Below, piece by piece: positions 63,336 to 64,000 of a DNA stretch of 64,000 nucleotides. Source of the stretch: Miscanthus floridulus (taxonomy: Eukaryota; Streptophyta; Magnoliopsida; Poales; Poaceae). The notes below the pieces were generated by a model, which was given only the letters and a program-made list of their open reading frames with translations, searched no databases and was not told the DNA's origin. Position numbers and translations under genes: made by a program. Numbering within the stretch: position 1 is the first letter of the stretch; every line of letters starts with the position of its first letter. The DNA lies in contig NC_089593.1 in assembly GCF_019320115.1 (NCBI RefSeq), positions 18,274,870-18,338,869 on the forward strand, given 5' to 3'.

Positions 63336-64000
63336 TGTGGCAGAACCGCCCAATATAGCACACTTACAGAGGCGCTCGTCTTCCACCAGACACTAAGCAC
63401 CCCGAAAGCAAGCTACAGCAGGCGGTATCCGTCGGGCACACCCCGAGGTAGAACCCAAAAGATCCACATTTTCCCAAGGATCCAATAATGAGAATGAGTT
63501 ACAATACTTATCCATTTCATACATTAGAGTTTCTTAAAAGTACATTATTACAATACCAAATATCAGAGTGCGGAATGATACACAGCGGAATTTAAAAATA
63601 AACATCTAGCGATAGGGACGAGGATCCATCTGAGCCCACCAGAAGAATCCTCCACACAAGGTACTTCTCATGCATCACCTACAACAGGGGTAAATAAACC
63701 CTGAGTACACAATGTACTCGCAAGACTTATCCGACTAGTGGGAATAATTTCCCGACTCCAAGGAATATGATAAGCTATATGGCTTGCTGGTTTCTTTTGG
63801 CAGAAAGCAATACTAATAGTGAGTCCTTAGTTATGTATTATTATTATCAGCTCTAGAGATAGATCATGAATTTAGGAATCTAACAAAATTTATTAAATAA
63901 ATAAATTCAAATGAGCTCTAGAGATGAAGAAAATGATATTATTAGAGGAGGCCAATAAGCTTGATTAACCAACTGATCTATTCGCACCTTTGCGTGTTCT
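63336..64000 (-). mobile_element. Family-B LTR entering the window, inserted in Sirevirus gag
   Basis: The plus-strand start TGTGGCAGAACCGCCC is the inverse of the family-B end GGCGGTTCTGYCAYA. On the minus strand the sequence follows solo LTR B at 55200-55874. Gag coding sequence stops exactly at 63335; ATGGG (63331-63335) would be one target duplication copy. The rest lies beyond the window. Confidence 0.75.

Overview
This is nuclear DNA of a grass, most probably a panicoid such as a sugarcane, sorghum or Miscanthus relative. The evidence is the transposon families: CACTA elements with TTTAGTCCCGGTTGG subterminal repeats, a Sirevirus copia, a Tat-like gypsy, Stowaway and Tourist MITEs, and L1/SINE 3' ends. 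No prokaryotic, organellar or rRNA sequence was seen. One protein gene looks intact, an NDR1/HIN1-like (NHL) LEA_2 gene at 46435-47067 on the minus strand. Nearly everything else is a nested stack of transposons around a few broken genes.

Layout. 1-1850: a broken SMAX1/D53-like (SMXL) gene on the minus strand, with its 88-bp intron still recognisable. 2225-3013: Helitron helicase remnant. 3014-5684: truncated LTR of retroelement family A (minus). 6094-7671: MITE and AT-rich spacer. 7672-19024: second family-A LTR (plus), split by a Tat-like Ty3/gypsy element (about 9113-17552) that has lost its 5' LTR, and followed by a tRNA-Met-type primer binding site at 19028. 19918-22502: unidentified DNA ending in a CACTA-type terminus. 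22673-39974: third family-A LTR, a solo LTR with target duplication CATGG, into which two related CACTA elements inserted: a 1.4-kb deletion derivative (22703-24100, TSD GGT) and a 12.2-kb element (26532-38748, TSD CAT). The large CACTA carries a small GRF zinc-finger gene, a tnp2-type transposase and a second multi-exon gene ending in a Ulp1-like (C48) protease domain. Both large ORFs are broken and the protease cysteine is lost.

40190-41740: tandem duplication whose second copy holds a Mutator-like element with a 9-bp TSD. 41895-46430: MITEs, LINE and SINE remnants and a long RNA-type hairpin (43182-43390). 46435-49600: the NHL gene with a dense pile of small elements upstream. 50563-56332: one exon of a broken regulatory-looking gene, split by a 4.7-kb solo LTR of family B (51196-55874, TSD GGTTC) and cut off upstream by a Sirevirus (56333-63335, minus). 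The Sirevirus gag is itself interrupted by another family-B LTR that runs off the window.

The main content is the insertion order, which can be read exactly from target-site duplications. I found no new functional multi-gene system. The most unusual items are the three-gene CACTA with an internal copy of its subterminal repeat array, the hairpin locus, and the gene exon that becomes continuous and in frame when the solo LTR is removed.
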